A stretch of DNA of 64,000 nt from Euonymus europaeus. Lineage: Eukaryota > Streptophyta > Magnoliopsida > Celastrales > Celastraceae. The notes under the pieces were generated by a model. It was not told the origin of the DNA. It saw only the letters and a list, made by a program, of their open reading frames with translations, and did not search any database. Below are positions 1-9,894 of this stretch, piece after piece (position 1 is the first letter of the stretch; each line of letters opens with the position of its first letter). A program made the translations under genes and the position numbers. Where the stretch lies: the NCBI GenBank assembly GCA_963580455.1, contig OY756963.1, positions 17,689,555-17,753,554 on the forward strand. Reading direction: 5' to 3'.

Positions 1-109
1 CATTAGCTGTGTGTAGAAAACCAAAAATACATAGGATTGGATGTTTGCAAAGCATTGTAACCCAAAAGAACATGATCTCTATATGCTCTCTCTAGAATTT
101 GAGTTGAAT

Positions 110-672
110 TACAAGTTTCTTAAGTTTCTTCTTGCTGAACATCATTATTTGAATATCAGGTGAGCTCTGTAACTGTCTTAAAATATGTGTCTGTCTCTCT
201 TAAAATATGTGTAGGTCTTATTTTTCTACTTCAGGAACAAACTTTTGGTTGTGTTGTTTCCTTTCCTTAATTTTTAATTGTGCCTGTATAGGACTTCAGA
301 AGAGTTAAGTGCAGGGCATGCTGATGGAGCTACTAACATCCCCTACATGTACAGAGTTGAATCAGATTAATTGTTTAATTAAATTGGACATATACGTTAA
401 TTTTCGGTTCTCTTTTGGCAACGTAGTTTTTGTGTTGTTGTAGGGACGACAAAGAAACAGAAATTTGTCATCTCATTTGAGAAAACCTGATGAAATCATA
501 GTTGTGAGTGCCTTCATTGTTAAAGAAAGTAGCATTATGACTTATGAGTTAAAAAATTTGGAACTCTTATTCATATTGATTGGTTTGCAATATTCAGGGG
601 TGCAACAGTGGTAAGAGGTCTCATGGCTGCAGCTGATCTTTTGGTTGCTGTAGCCACATCTCCTCTGTCATA
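110..672 (+). pseudogene. rhodanese (thiosulfate sulfurtransferase, STR16-like) pseudogene
   Basis: Four exon-like pieces match in order the single-domain plant rhodanese family (Arabidopsis STR16/STR18 type), which transfers sulfane sulfur to thiol acceptors. Exon pieces are about 110-159 (ends HHYLNIR, donor gtgagc), 292-365 (TSEELSAGHADGATNIPYMY), 444-503 (reads SSHLRKPDEIIV) and 598-672 (GCNSGKRS, holding the catalytic Cys of the CxSGxRS loop). The first splice junction restores an arginine codon exactly. The gene is dead: the third exon lost about 10 bases so its two halves are in different frames, the donor after exon 2 reads AT instead of GT, the fourth exon lacks 2 bases after GKRS, and a TAA at about 670 ends it before the C-terminal third. 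Retained introns mean it is not a processed copy. The family assignment is from remembered motifs, not a search. Confidence 0.75.
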
Positions 673-785
673 ATTCGAAGTCTTAAACAATTATGTTTTG
701 TTTAATTTCTTCCCCTTTTATAAATTCAAAAACCAGAATTCAATGAAAACAATTAAAACAGATATCAAATAAAAACAAAATGCAA

Positions 786-817
786 GAAGCCGCGTTGAAG
801 CGCGGGTTCCTTGCTAG
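786..817 (+). mobile_element. Helitron-like 3' terminus (hairpin then CTAG|T)
   Basis: A GC-rich hairpin (AAGCCGCG, loop, GCGCGGGTT) is followed after a few bases by CTAG at 814-817 and then T, as expected for a Helitron 3' end inserted between A and T. The 5' end would lie to the left, probably outside the window. If so, the rhodanese pseudogene lies inside a non-autonomous Helitron. This is judged by pattern only. Confidence 0.5.
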
Positions 818-980
818 TAATATTAACAATGAGAAGTTCCATTGAACAAAAGCAAACTGATTCATACATATGCGATATTTACAATGAAAAGTTCCATTTG
901 ACAAAAGCTATTCAACGATCCCAGCTAATAAATTTAATGTGGCAATCACGAAGTAGACTGAAACATTCACAATTTTATTG

Positions 981-2219
981 CTATGCAGAGGCCTTCAAAT
1001 GTGCAGGTTGATCATAATCAGTTGCGAGAACCTGGCCATATTGACCTTTTTGATCTTCTTCCTCATCAAAGTGGTCCTCCCTAGCATTATCAGCCAACAT
1101 GAGCGCAACTAACCAAAAGAGGGCTGAATCAAGAGAGAGAAAGGCACCACCACCAAGGAGACCAGTCTTTGCAGTAGCACACTCTGTCTTTAGATCATGA
1201 TGAACATTGTGAGATATGTGAAGTTGTTCTGTAATTGTTGGCCACAAGAGCAGTGCTGCAGCTAATCCACCAGTTAATCTATGAACAGACATCACAGTTA
1301 AAAATCATTGGGAGGAAGATGGATGGTACATCGTCATTTTGATCAAAGTCAAATACTACAAACTCGCAAGCTTGAGACATAAAATTCGAACTCTGAATAA
1401 GGAGCTAGCAATGGTTGTGGGGGCATGGGACTTTGCGTCATCCCAGCTTTAGCTATAAAATTATTAGGTAATAGAAAAACAACTGAACAAGCATGCAAGC
1501 ATAAAAAAATCTGGATAAAAGGGAGGGTAAAGTAATTATACTTACAAAGCTATGTTGAAGAATACAACAAAGCCTGTGCTTTGGAATAGAGCAGACTTTG
1601 GGACAGACTTTCCTTTGTATGGGTAAACAAGAGACATCCACCCAGACACAGTGGTTGCAATGAGAAATGCCAATGAGAAATGCCAATGACAAATATCCCA
1701 AGGCAACTGTTGGATCGGACGGATACTTACAAGTTACGACATATTCTCCAGGGATTGGTGTCCCTTTTTTCGGCTGTACAAAAAATACAAGGACAAAAAA
1801 GATTCAACAGTGAAAAAAACTCGGTCAAGCAAAACAAGATGATGGAACTTGGGAGGATAAGGCAATTCAATTCATTTCAAAATCTGATTAGAATACAACA
1901 ATAAATATCTTACAATGTCAAACACCATTGATTATGGATGATTCAATTGCAAAAACTCCAAACTTTTAACAACGTGAGACAATCCCATAATGCAAAACAC
2001 GTCATCACATTGAACAGAGTTGCAGGTTTCATTTCTCTTTCTAGTTCTTCATATTTTTGTTAAGCCAGATTACTACTATGATACAAGAAATAATGAGTCG
2101 AAAATCAAGAAGGAGAACACAAAATCTACCTTTTTATTTTCAGCGATAATCCCAAAAATGAAGGAAAGAATCCCAAGAGTTGCCACGATGAGTGACATCT
2201 GCTTCACCGAGACAGCCAT
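981..2219 (-). pseudogene. DUF1218 membrane-protein gene with a frameshifting 13-bp duplication
   Basis: Three coding exons: 2130-2219 (start ATG at 2219-2217, MAVSVKQMSLIV...), 1546-1773, and 981-1278 (stop TGA at 983-981). All junctions are GT-AG. The product resembles the plant DUF1218 family, small proteins with an N-terminal signal anchor and three further membrane segments, some of which affect lignin or vein patterning. Recognisable blocks are YPSDPTVALGYLSLAF, YPYKGKSVP and AKTGLLGGGAFLSLDSALFW, followed by an acidic tail. A perfect tandem copy of 13 bp (1659-1671 and 1672-1684) in exon 2 shifts the frame; without it the three exons would give one 200-aa protein, with exon 3 in frame. 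As written, the protein leaves the family sequence after LAFLI and soon stops. This could be a real lesion or an assembly error. A 5' UTR exon with donor CCG|gtactg lies around 2528-2600. Everything else looks intact. Confidence 0.75.
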
Positions 2220-2631
2220 AGCACTTCCGCCTGCATAAATTCAACGATGACCACCAAAAACATAAACCTTCCATGGAAACCGTTCAAAACAACACGAAAC
2301 GAAATCCCTGATTTAAAAAAAAAAAGAAAAAGTAACAGCGTGATTCGATTAAACAAACAAACGATACATAGATCTAAACAGACTATATAAGTAGTAACAA
2401 ACCAGATATCAAGAACTACGACAGTTTCCTCTAAGAAAACAAAGTAACATTTTAAACTAGCCGATGAAACCGAAAGCAGAACCAAGCTACAATCACAATT
2501 AGGGTTAGAAAGTGCAGGCGCAGTACCGGAGGGAGAGAGGAAGAAGAAGACCAAAATTCAACTGATTGCTCTACTTCGGACTGTCAGGTCGTCGGAATGA
2601 CTTCGGGAGTCTATTCCTTTTTAAGAGATTA

Positions 2632-2665
2632 CTAGAGTTGTCGCCCGCGCGTTGCGTCGAGTGCT
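2632..2665 (-). mobile_element. Helitron-like 3' terminus on the minus strand
   Basis: On the minus strand a GC-rich imperfect hairpin (GACGCAACGCGCGGGC) is followed by CTAG (2635-2632) and T. The element would extend to higher coordinates. A possible 5' end is TCTAATTATATATAAATGGG starting at 17292, but the base before it is G rather than the usual A. If that is right, the Helitron spans 2632-17292 with the MULE nested inside it. It landed about 30-100 bp upstream of the DUF1218 leader. Confidence 0.4.
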
Positions 2666-2699
2666 GAAAAAACTCCAGTTTCATTTTCTCTCTCTATGT

Positions 2700-2966
2700 T
2701 TTAGAAACAACATAAACAAAATTAAAGATAGAATCACCTTAGATCAAGTGAACAACACCATAGTTGATTTTGTTTTATAGAACTTTGCTCTGCTTATTTT
2801 TTGTTGTGCCTTGATTCAAAGCAAAACTAAGCAATGGGAGCTCCAACTCTCATAAATCAAAGCACCAAAACCCCAAAGAACACCAGATTTTGCAAGAAAT
2901 AAATTGACTACTTGTGCTTACAACTAAGAGATAATAAGAATATTTTCCAAATAGTGAAAAGTAACC
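2700..2966. other. no gene seen
   Basis: AT-rich sequence between the Helitron-like terminus and the next exon-like island. No coding signature, RNA gene or clear repeat was found. Confidence 0.4.
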
Positions 2967-3145
2967 TTAGAAAAAGACCTGTTCATCTGGCGAACCACAT
3001 GAAAGACACTGCACAGATGGGGATATTGCTCCGGCTTCTAGAGTAGCTTCCATTGGAGGGCATTCAGATATTGATAGTAAATGCCTTGGTTCTCGAAGGG
3101 CACTAACCCTCTTTTGCATAGTACCCTTTCCCCTATATCTGAGAG
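2967..3145 (-). CDS. unrecognised 3'-terminal exon-like segment
   Basis: An open frame follows a good acceptor (ctctctcag at about 3146 on the minus strand) and runs to a TAA at 2967. It would encode about 58 residues, including RVSALREPRHLLSISECPP and CLSCGSPDEQ. The amino-acid composition and the pyrimidine-rich acceptor look like a real terminal exon, but I do not recognise the family. It may belong to the same minus-strand gene or fragment as the ATG-bearing segment at 5427-5553, with introns between that I could not resolve. It lies inside the interval that a Helitron from 2632 would cover, so capture of host exons is possible. Confidence 0.3.
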
Positions 3146-3179
3146 AGCAGAGATGGTAAAGGCAAATTCCAAACAAATA

Positions 3180-5410
3180 TCAGGATAAACTGCAAGGGAG
3201 ATCAAGCATCAATCAGTATGATTTTGGGTTTTCACTATTGATTGAAGGAAGATATTTTGTTTTGTCATAAATGTATTTGAATATCAGATGCAAGAAAAGA
3301 GAGAGTGGAGAAAGTGTGGAGCTATATTAAAATGCAAGAATCACACCAATGACCAACCTAGTCCCCAGACACACGCATGCCACACAAAGAGCAAGCAAGC
3401 ACCATGGAAACACGAAAATGGGCTTTAAATTGAAATAAGTAATCTATTGGTCAGTTGATACTCTTTCTTGGGTTTTGAAGCGAATAGGCATGGAAGGAAG
3501 AACTAAGCTAAGGCGTGCAACTAAAGAGCATTGTAGAATTGTCAGACTTCCATGAACAAACAAATGACATGGAATGGGTAAGAATATAAGTGGAAAAGGT
3601 AAACATATCACCAATAGGAAAACGAAAAAAGGCATTTGAAATAAGTAATTCTCCTCCATGTAACCTGATATAAGTAAAGTTATAAACAATTTTGAACTAA
3701 CTATATAGTTTAATGAAAAAACTAATAACAATTATAGCAAGAGTGATCAATCATGTTAAAATAACCATTAAAGGCATTGGATCAATTAAAGGCAGTAAAG
3801 GCAATGAACTGCTGGACTATGGGAGAAAACACTAATAAAAGTGAAGGATTTAAAACATAAATTATCTATAGCACCCATTGTTAGTAACTTTCTTTGGTTT
3901 ATTTTCTCACTAATATATACATTGGCATTGCAGACATTGACAATTGAAGAATTGAATACAATGGCAACTGCCATTCTCATAATGACAGGTGCAGTGAAAC
4001 CAATTATGCTTACCTTTTATAATTCCTTCAAGCTTTGATGCAACAGGACAGTGGAGGGGAATATTGCAAACTCCGATTTTTGAATTCACTTGAACCGCAA
4101 TGCCTCAAAAATAATTAACCTCCTTGAAGCTTGTAACCCCACCAAGAATTCTTCAATTTGTAAATTCATGCATACAGTACCTCAATCAATTTCTAGTTCA
4201 AGGAACACCCAAAGTAACAATTATAACAATACAAAGGAACTTATAAAAGCTTTCAATAGTTTAAAAACTCACAATGGGTAGATGACGGAAATGTATGCTA
4301 TTCAATGGCTGCGACAAATTCCACTGAAGAAGCAAGTGAGATTTTTTATTGACAAAATAATCTTATGATAATCTATATCATTTGAATATAATCTATATGT
4401 GGACTATTCTATTTATCCCCTATAATGAAATTGATCTGCAGAGTCTATAGTGAATAAAAAAACTACTTGAATTCACAATCACTAAATAAGTCTCATTCAA
4501 TAGTCAAGAGGTCATGAATAATTCAAGAATAAATAACATGTAAGAGACTATACGTTGGATAACAGGATGTCAGTATGTACTTGGAATCAATTTACGCAAG
4601 TTGAAAACCTTCAAAGCCAGCAAGTGCATCAATAGAATGTGTACAGCTAACCTAAGTTTTCCTTCAAATAATCGAAGTGCAAAATAAAGCATCAGCTCCC
4701 ATGCTTTGGAAGTAAAGAATGTGTACAGCCAATAAATGAGATGTTCAATGCAATGGACTTTTGAAATAATTATGGAGTGTGATTATCACCCATGCCATCA
4801 ATTATACATTCTAGAAGATTATAAGGCTTAATGACTTGCAGAGTCAGGTCTTTATCATAATGCGGTTCTTGGATCCATGAAAGGAAAATAAAATAAAATC
4901 TCAATCTGTATGATAAAAAAATGCTTTTCGCATATGACAAATATAATTATTATATATAGACCTCTATCCTATTATTATGGCCAATTCACCATAACCAAAT
5001 TGTTAAAGGAATAATAATTGTATCAGCAGAGCATTATGCAGAATCCAGTTATATCTCAACATAGAATCCAAGTCATCAATAAAATCACATCATTTCCATT
5101 CAGTTGAGCAAGTGAAAAATTCTGCTAAATCCAAGTCTATTTGATCAATAGCAAAAGATGTAAATACCACCCAAATCACCCCCAATAAGCCAAAGATTCA
5201 ACGCAATTCATCACCTGTCATTGAACCAACATAAATTTAATAAATAAAAGGTCTGCAGCACAATTTTCCTACTTCCCTCTATCACTTCCCATAAAATTAA
5301 GCTTGTCAAAAGGGATTATATTTGTACCTTGTGATGTGGGTCATCCGGGAATTTGAGACATTTTTTGGAGCTGACAAATCACAACTGAAGCACAAAATGA
5401 AAGGAATGAA
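3180..5410. other. intron-like AT-rich DNA, no coding signal
   Basis: No open frame with protein-like composition was found on either strand. A 17-bp direct repeat, GGGATTATATTTGTACC, occurs at 5312-5328 and 5412-5428; on the minus strand it starts with a GGTACAAAT donor-like sequence, so it may mark a duplicated exon end. The rest is consistent with introns of the minus-strand segments on either side. Confidence 0.35.
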
Positions 5411-5426
5411 GGGATTATATTTGTAC

Positions 5427-5553
5427 CCGTAGACGATCGCAGGAGAGACTCCGAAAATTGAAAAGAGACCTTATTGCTGTGCTCTGACACCAGGGAAAGC
5501 AAATCAAACTTATCGATATTGGAAACCACTTGCGCGATTGGGAATACTCGCAT
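5427..5553 (-). CDS. unrecognised first-exon-like segment with ATG
   Basis: On the minus strand the palindrome AACGACGTCGTT (5625-5636) precedes a GC-richer leader and an ATG at 5553-5551. The frame reads MRVFPIAQVVSNIDKFDLLS and about 22 more residues before a donor-like GGTACAAAT at about 5428. GC content, start context and donor look like a genuine first exon. The protein family is not recognised. It could pair with the terminal exon-like segment at 2967-3145. Either a small intact gene or a captured fragment is possible. Confidence 0.3.
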
Positions 5554-5718
5554 CGTAGAGGCGGTGCTTCAACAGGAGAGGGCAGTGTGTGAATGAACGA
5601 CACGGAGGGTACACTTGGGAGGAGAACGACGTCGTTTTGCATTCCCAGTCGTCAATACCAGTAGCGGAACTGTAGCTGGCGAGTCATAAATTCTAGTTTC
5701 CACGTGATTCCTATAGTG

Positions 5719-5846
5719 ATGATAATTCCCATATGAAGAAGCCACCTACAACAGTTGCAAGCCCCAGGTTGAAGAACAAATTCCAGAAAAGTGCAGCAGA
5801 TGATCCAACTTCACAGAGGGAAACCAATATGGAGTGCAATATTCAT
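5719..5846 (-). CDS. unrecognised terminal exon-like segment with a membrane-spanning stretch
   Basis: The minus-strand frame contains GSSAALFWNLFFNLGLATVV and GGFFIWELSSL, then a TAG at about 5719. It is strongly hydrophobic and would form a membrane segment at a C-terminus. Two other minus-strand islands upstream look like exons of the same gene: about 7492-7555 (VIGSFFYLMGNFYAGCYKWY, acceptor cag, donor gttagt) and about 6359-6405 (IKLTAQEEVALEWQKR, acceptor cag, donor gtagtt). I do not recognise the protein. Whether these islands form a live gene or a captured fragment is open. Confidence 0.3.
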
Positions 5847-5849
5847 GGA

Positions 5850-8800
5850 AAAAGATTTGCATCCTTCAATTAATTCCAAAAAAATAGAAGATGCACACAA
5901 ACATGTGAAAAGGCAACTTGAGTTGTTATTTTCCATTTTTTCATTTTGTTTAATGGAAAAAGTTTTTCTAATATTTTCCCTGGATGCACCAAGAAGGTTA
6001 AACCCAAAGAGAATTGTGCAAGTATACAACTTATGTGATCGAGCAAGGTAAATTATGTGATGAATAAGAAGAAAAGATGAAAGAGTTCTGGATTTTCATT
6101 ATAAGCACAGACCAAACAGGTATGATAAAAATTAATAAGCAATGAATATAAAGGAAGAAACATAGGCATAGGATAACTGAAGATACAACCAACACTTGAG
6201 TCCAAAATTTCATCTAAGAAAACAAAGTGAAGTTCTCTAAACAAAGAACCATGATGATTTGAGTGTAATTGTACGTACAAAGCAAACCTTCTGCCATTCA
6301 AAGTCAGCTAAACAACTGAACCACATGTATGCAGATATAGACAGAACATTTGAACTACCTCTTCTGCCATTCAAGAGCTACCTCCTCTTGCGCAGTTAGC
6401 TTGATCTGAAACAACATAATTATAATTAGCTATTAACACAAAAGATATAGTTGTGTTCAATGTATTAACACACAAAGAAATAAAGGAGCTGGATGACCAA
6501 AGAAATGGATGCAAGAATGATTGAATAGTTTTAATAACAGCCCATGTTATCAATTGTTTTCAGGTTACTATAATAAAATTGGTTTCATTCGCCACTATTT
6601 TTGAAACACGAATGACTGAATCAAAGGAAAAGAGGTTCTCGAAGAACTGCAAAAGGCTTATCTAAGCTGAACCAAATTTACTTCTTGCGTGGGAATAGAT
6701 TTTGGAACTACAAAAAGGGGGCAAAAACAAACTATGAGATAGGGGCATCTAGTTCATGGTAGCAGGTCATGTGTAATATCACTAAGTAAAGCCATTCATA
6801 AATAGGTCACCTACAATTGTATTATGCAGTGGAAGACAATAAAAAAACAGAAAATTACCTTCACGAAAGAAACTCCTACATAAAGAGTTGATCTCTCCAA
6901 TTTTTAAAGGGTAACCAAGTCTGTGATTGAGAGGACAATAGAGGTTGTCCTGCCTTAACTCTCCATCTTTTGCTTTCATATACAACAAAATAAAGTGCAG
7001 GTGAACATCAGAGGACTGAGCATTATAGCCTGCTCATTCTATATTTCTTGGATAACCTGTTACAGCAAAAAATTTAGCATAAGACCAGACGATAATTCTG
7101 TGTCCAAACTTTTGGGTGGTTAATCACATTGAGTGTTTTAAAATAGGAGAGAAATGACATATTACTGCTCATGAATTAAGAGTCAATGCAAGAAACAACA
7201 ATTGACAAATTAGTGGGTTAAAAATTATTCAGGAACAAAGAATAGAAGAATAACACTCGTGGGCATGAATTGGCAGATAACACAAAAAAGTACAAATTGT
7301 AAACAATTACTAAAAGTCTAAAAACCACAACAATAAGCATGAATTCAAGCATGGAACAAAAAACCATGAATAAACAGGAACAAAGCTACACATCAACACA
7401 TCATTAACACCAAGTACAACCAATCAGAAAATCAAATAGAACCCTAGAGAGAGGACCACATCAACTAACCTCTGAAAGGAAGAAGAGGGGATACCACTTG
7501 TAACAACCAGCATAGAAATTGCCCATCAAATAAAAGAATGACCCAATCACCTGCTCCTAAATGTTAAATGATAGAATGCATTACATGAAAATTAGGCCTC
7601 GGAATTTAAAACACAGAGTTATACGTAAAAATATACAAAGAACCCGCTCCAGAACAACACATGGGAGAGAAGAAGTCCACTGAGCATATCCAGGTGCAAA
7701 ACGCACTCTAAATACAAAGTTGTCAAGTTCCAAAACAAAGACAGTAAGCTCCAAATTAGTGGCATATATATTGATAACAATGATATTAACACTGAATTTT
7801 AATCAACTGATAACATCGCAAATACAATTCTACAAACAAAAAAATATAACTCAAAGGAACTTAAGCTGAAAATGGCAAGCCAAGCATTTTTTTTTGAATA
7901 ACTAAACCACAAACCTTGGGGAAATATAACGAACAACCAAAAGCTTGAAGTCCATAATTGCCATCCAACATTGAAAATGCTGCCCAAGAATTTCTGTTAA
8001 AATAATTAAAGAAGGACTTGAGATCTCACAGCCAGCACTCAATCATGGGAATTCAAAGCTTGAAATAGCTTTATGAACTTGGAAAAATATAAGCCAGTGA
8101 AATATCATGGGTAATGAACTATTTATGTAGAAAATATTACCACTTGTCAAGGTACCAATGTTCAAAAAGTAAGCAGCGTCATCTTTAAGAGAGAATAGAT
8201 TGGCAATTGAATAAATGGAATACCCCATAACTTCGACGTAAAAGGTAAGAAGAGGCATACAAACAGTGCCTGCAATAAACATAGGTATTAAAAGTTTAGA
8301 CTTAACATTCAAATTGAAATAATAACTTCAGTAGGTGAACTATATCTATGGCGACGAAGGTATGCACAACTAAAATAACTTCCAAAAAAAAACTTGTAAC
8401 ACTGCTTGTAATGTACAACTAATAAAGTTTAACACATCATTAAGTCATTTATATTGTTTTTCTCAAGTTAAAATTCAGTAAGAAAAACATCAAACTTGAA
8501 GCACTCACTTTTACCTAAGCCTTTTTCATTGTTTTTATCATGTAATAGTCATCACGAGTTCAATAAAAGAAGCCTCCACTTTTATCAGGGATGATAACTC
8601 TCACAGAGCATTGTTTTCACATATTGCTATGGAAGATAATAATAATAACGCAAAGAGTGAAGAATTAACGATCAAGAAGAACCTTCATCGGACACCGGCA
8701 AAAAAAAAGAATTCACGCAGAGAGTGAAGGTATTGCCGGAGTCTACAGGTTGACACATCCACGACGTCTGAGAAAATTCATCTCAAAGGAGCGAATCCAA

Positions 8801-8920
8801 ATTAAGTCTACTTTTCTCAACCACCTTCATTCCTCCAAATACTAAAAACAACAGCAAATATTGATAACCCAGCCAGAAGTAATCGCTCATAAATTGAAAA
8901 GGGTTTCAAAAATTGGAGAC
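5850..8920. other. intron-like DNA between minus-strand exon islands
   Basis: AT-rich sequence with the exon-like islands near 6359-6405 and 7492-7555. A 14-bp direct repeat (cttctgccattcaa) occurs at about 6290 and 6362. A further open stretch near 8150-8280 on the minus strand is preceded by an AG acceptor, but it is open in two frames, so its coding status is undecided. Confidence 0.3.
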
Positions 8921-8930
8921 CTTACCTTCT

Positions 8931-9130
8931 GATCCTTATAATCTCTCTCTCAAATCTGTAAATCAGTAAATTCCTATCAACACTACTAAGCCTACGAATG
9001 GGAGATAGCAAGGATTTGAGTAAGCTGAACACACGCCTAACACCCGTAAAATCATCCCATCCGGAAAATCGAGAAGCGACGACAGCGATCGACGACAGTA
9101 GTTCGTTGAGGGAAGAAATGAAATCGACAA
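8931..9130 (-). other. leader-like exon interrupted by the MULE
   Basis: GC-richer sequence on the minus strand ends at a donor (AGAAG|gtaagg at about 8931). Joining it to 17063 and beyond, with one copy of the 9-bp target duplication removed, gives a continuous leader that runs back to the AACGACGTCGTT palindrome at 17153-17164. No in-frame ATG opens a long frame, so this looks like 5' UTR. The MULE therefore split the first exon or leader of a minus-strand gene or gene fragment. Confidence 0.45.
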
Positions 9131-9209
9131 GGGAATTTTGCGAAAATGACCTAGTTGACAAAGATTTTTGGAAAAATGACATTGTCTCAAAAAAATCGCA
9201 TTTATGACC
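9131..9209 (+). repeat. MULE left terminal inverted repeat
   Basis: Starts GGGAATTTTGCGAAAATGAC and matches the reverse complement of 16975-17053 at 78 of 79 positions; the difference is ACATT here versus ACCTT in the right arm. Confidence 0.95.
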
Positions 9210-9384
9210 TCTTTTACCTTTTTCTTGACTAGAATACCCTTATGTGGCAAAAAATAAAATCGAACAACATTTATTACGCTGGGTTTAATTTATTACTTTG
9301 GGTTTTGAGCTCTGCGATGCATTTTTCGTTCTCGATCCATACATAGATCAAAACAGCCGCTCTGCATCTCTTTTTGTGCACCAA

Positions 9385-9892
9385 GTAAGTTCATTTGCTA
9401 GCTGAATGTGTTGTATATCGACTTATTACGCATGAGCTATTTCCTGTGCAATCGTTCGTGGCTAGCTGAATGTGTTGTATATCTGCTTATTACTCATGAG
9501 CTATTTAGGGTGAAATCTTTTGTGGATGCTCGATAATTAGTATCCGTCATTAACTAGATTGTATCCATGTTATAAGTTTGGAAGCTCAGATCTCTGTTGG
9601 TCGCTCAGATTTTTGTTGGTCGTGCCAGTGATTATGTGGTCGTGCCAGTGATTATGTGGTCGTGCCAATATATAGTGTGGTCGTGCCAGTGATTATCTGG
9701 TCGTGCCAAAAAATAGTGTGGTCGTGCCAGTGATTATGTGGTCGTGCCAAAAAATAGTGTGGTCGTGCCAGTGATTATGTGGTCGTGCCAATATATAGTG
9801 TGGTCGTGCCAGTGATTATCTGGTCGTGCCAGTGCTTTTTTATTTTCCTTTGAATTTTTTAAGTTCATTCTGATATATTATTATGTGTGCAG
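9385..9892 (+). other. leader intron of the MULE transposase gene
   Basis: Donor CCAA|gtaagt at 9385 and acceptor tgtgtgcag ending at 9892 bracket an intron in the 5' leader, two bases before the ATG. It holds a 64-bp tandem duplication (9397-9460 and 9461-9524) and the left motif cluster (9617-9835). The leader exon would be roughly 9290-9384. Confidence 0.65.
9617..9835 (+). repeat. motif cluster A: TGGTCGTGCC x 11
   Basis: Eleven exact copies of GGTCGTGCC lie at 20-21 bp spacing. Spacers alternate between AGTGATTAT and A/T-rich forms (AATATATAG or AAAAAATAG), giving a higher-order unit of about 41 bp. The orientation is opposite to the other three clusters in the element. Degenerate half-units (gttggtcgctcagat) precede it from about 9580. 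Confidence 0.95.
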
Positions 9893-9894
9893 GA

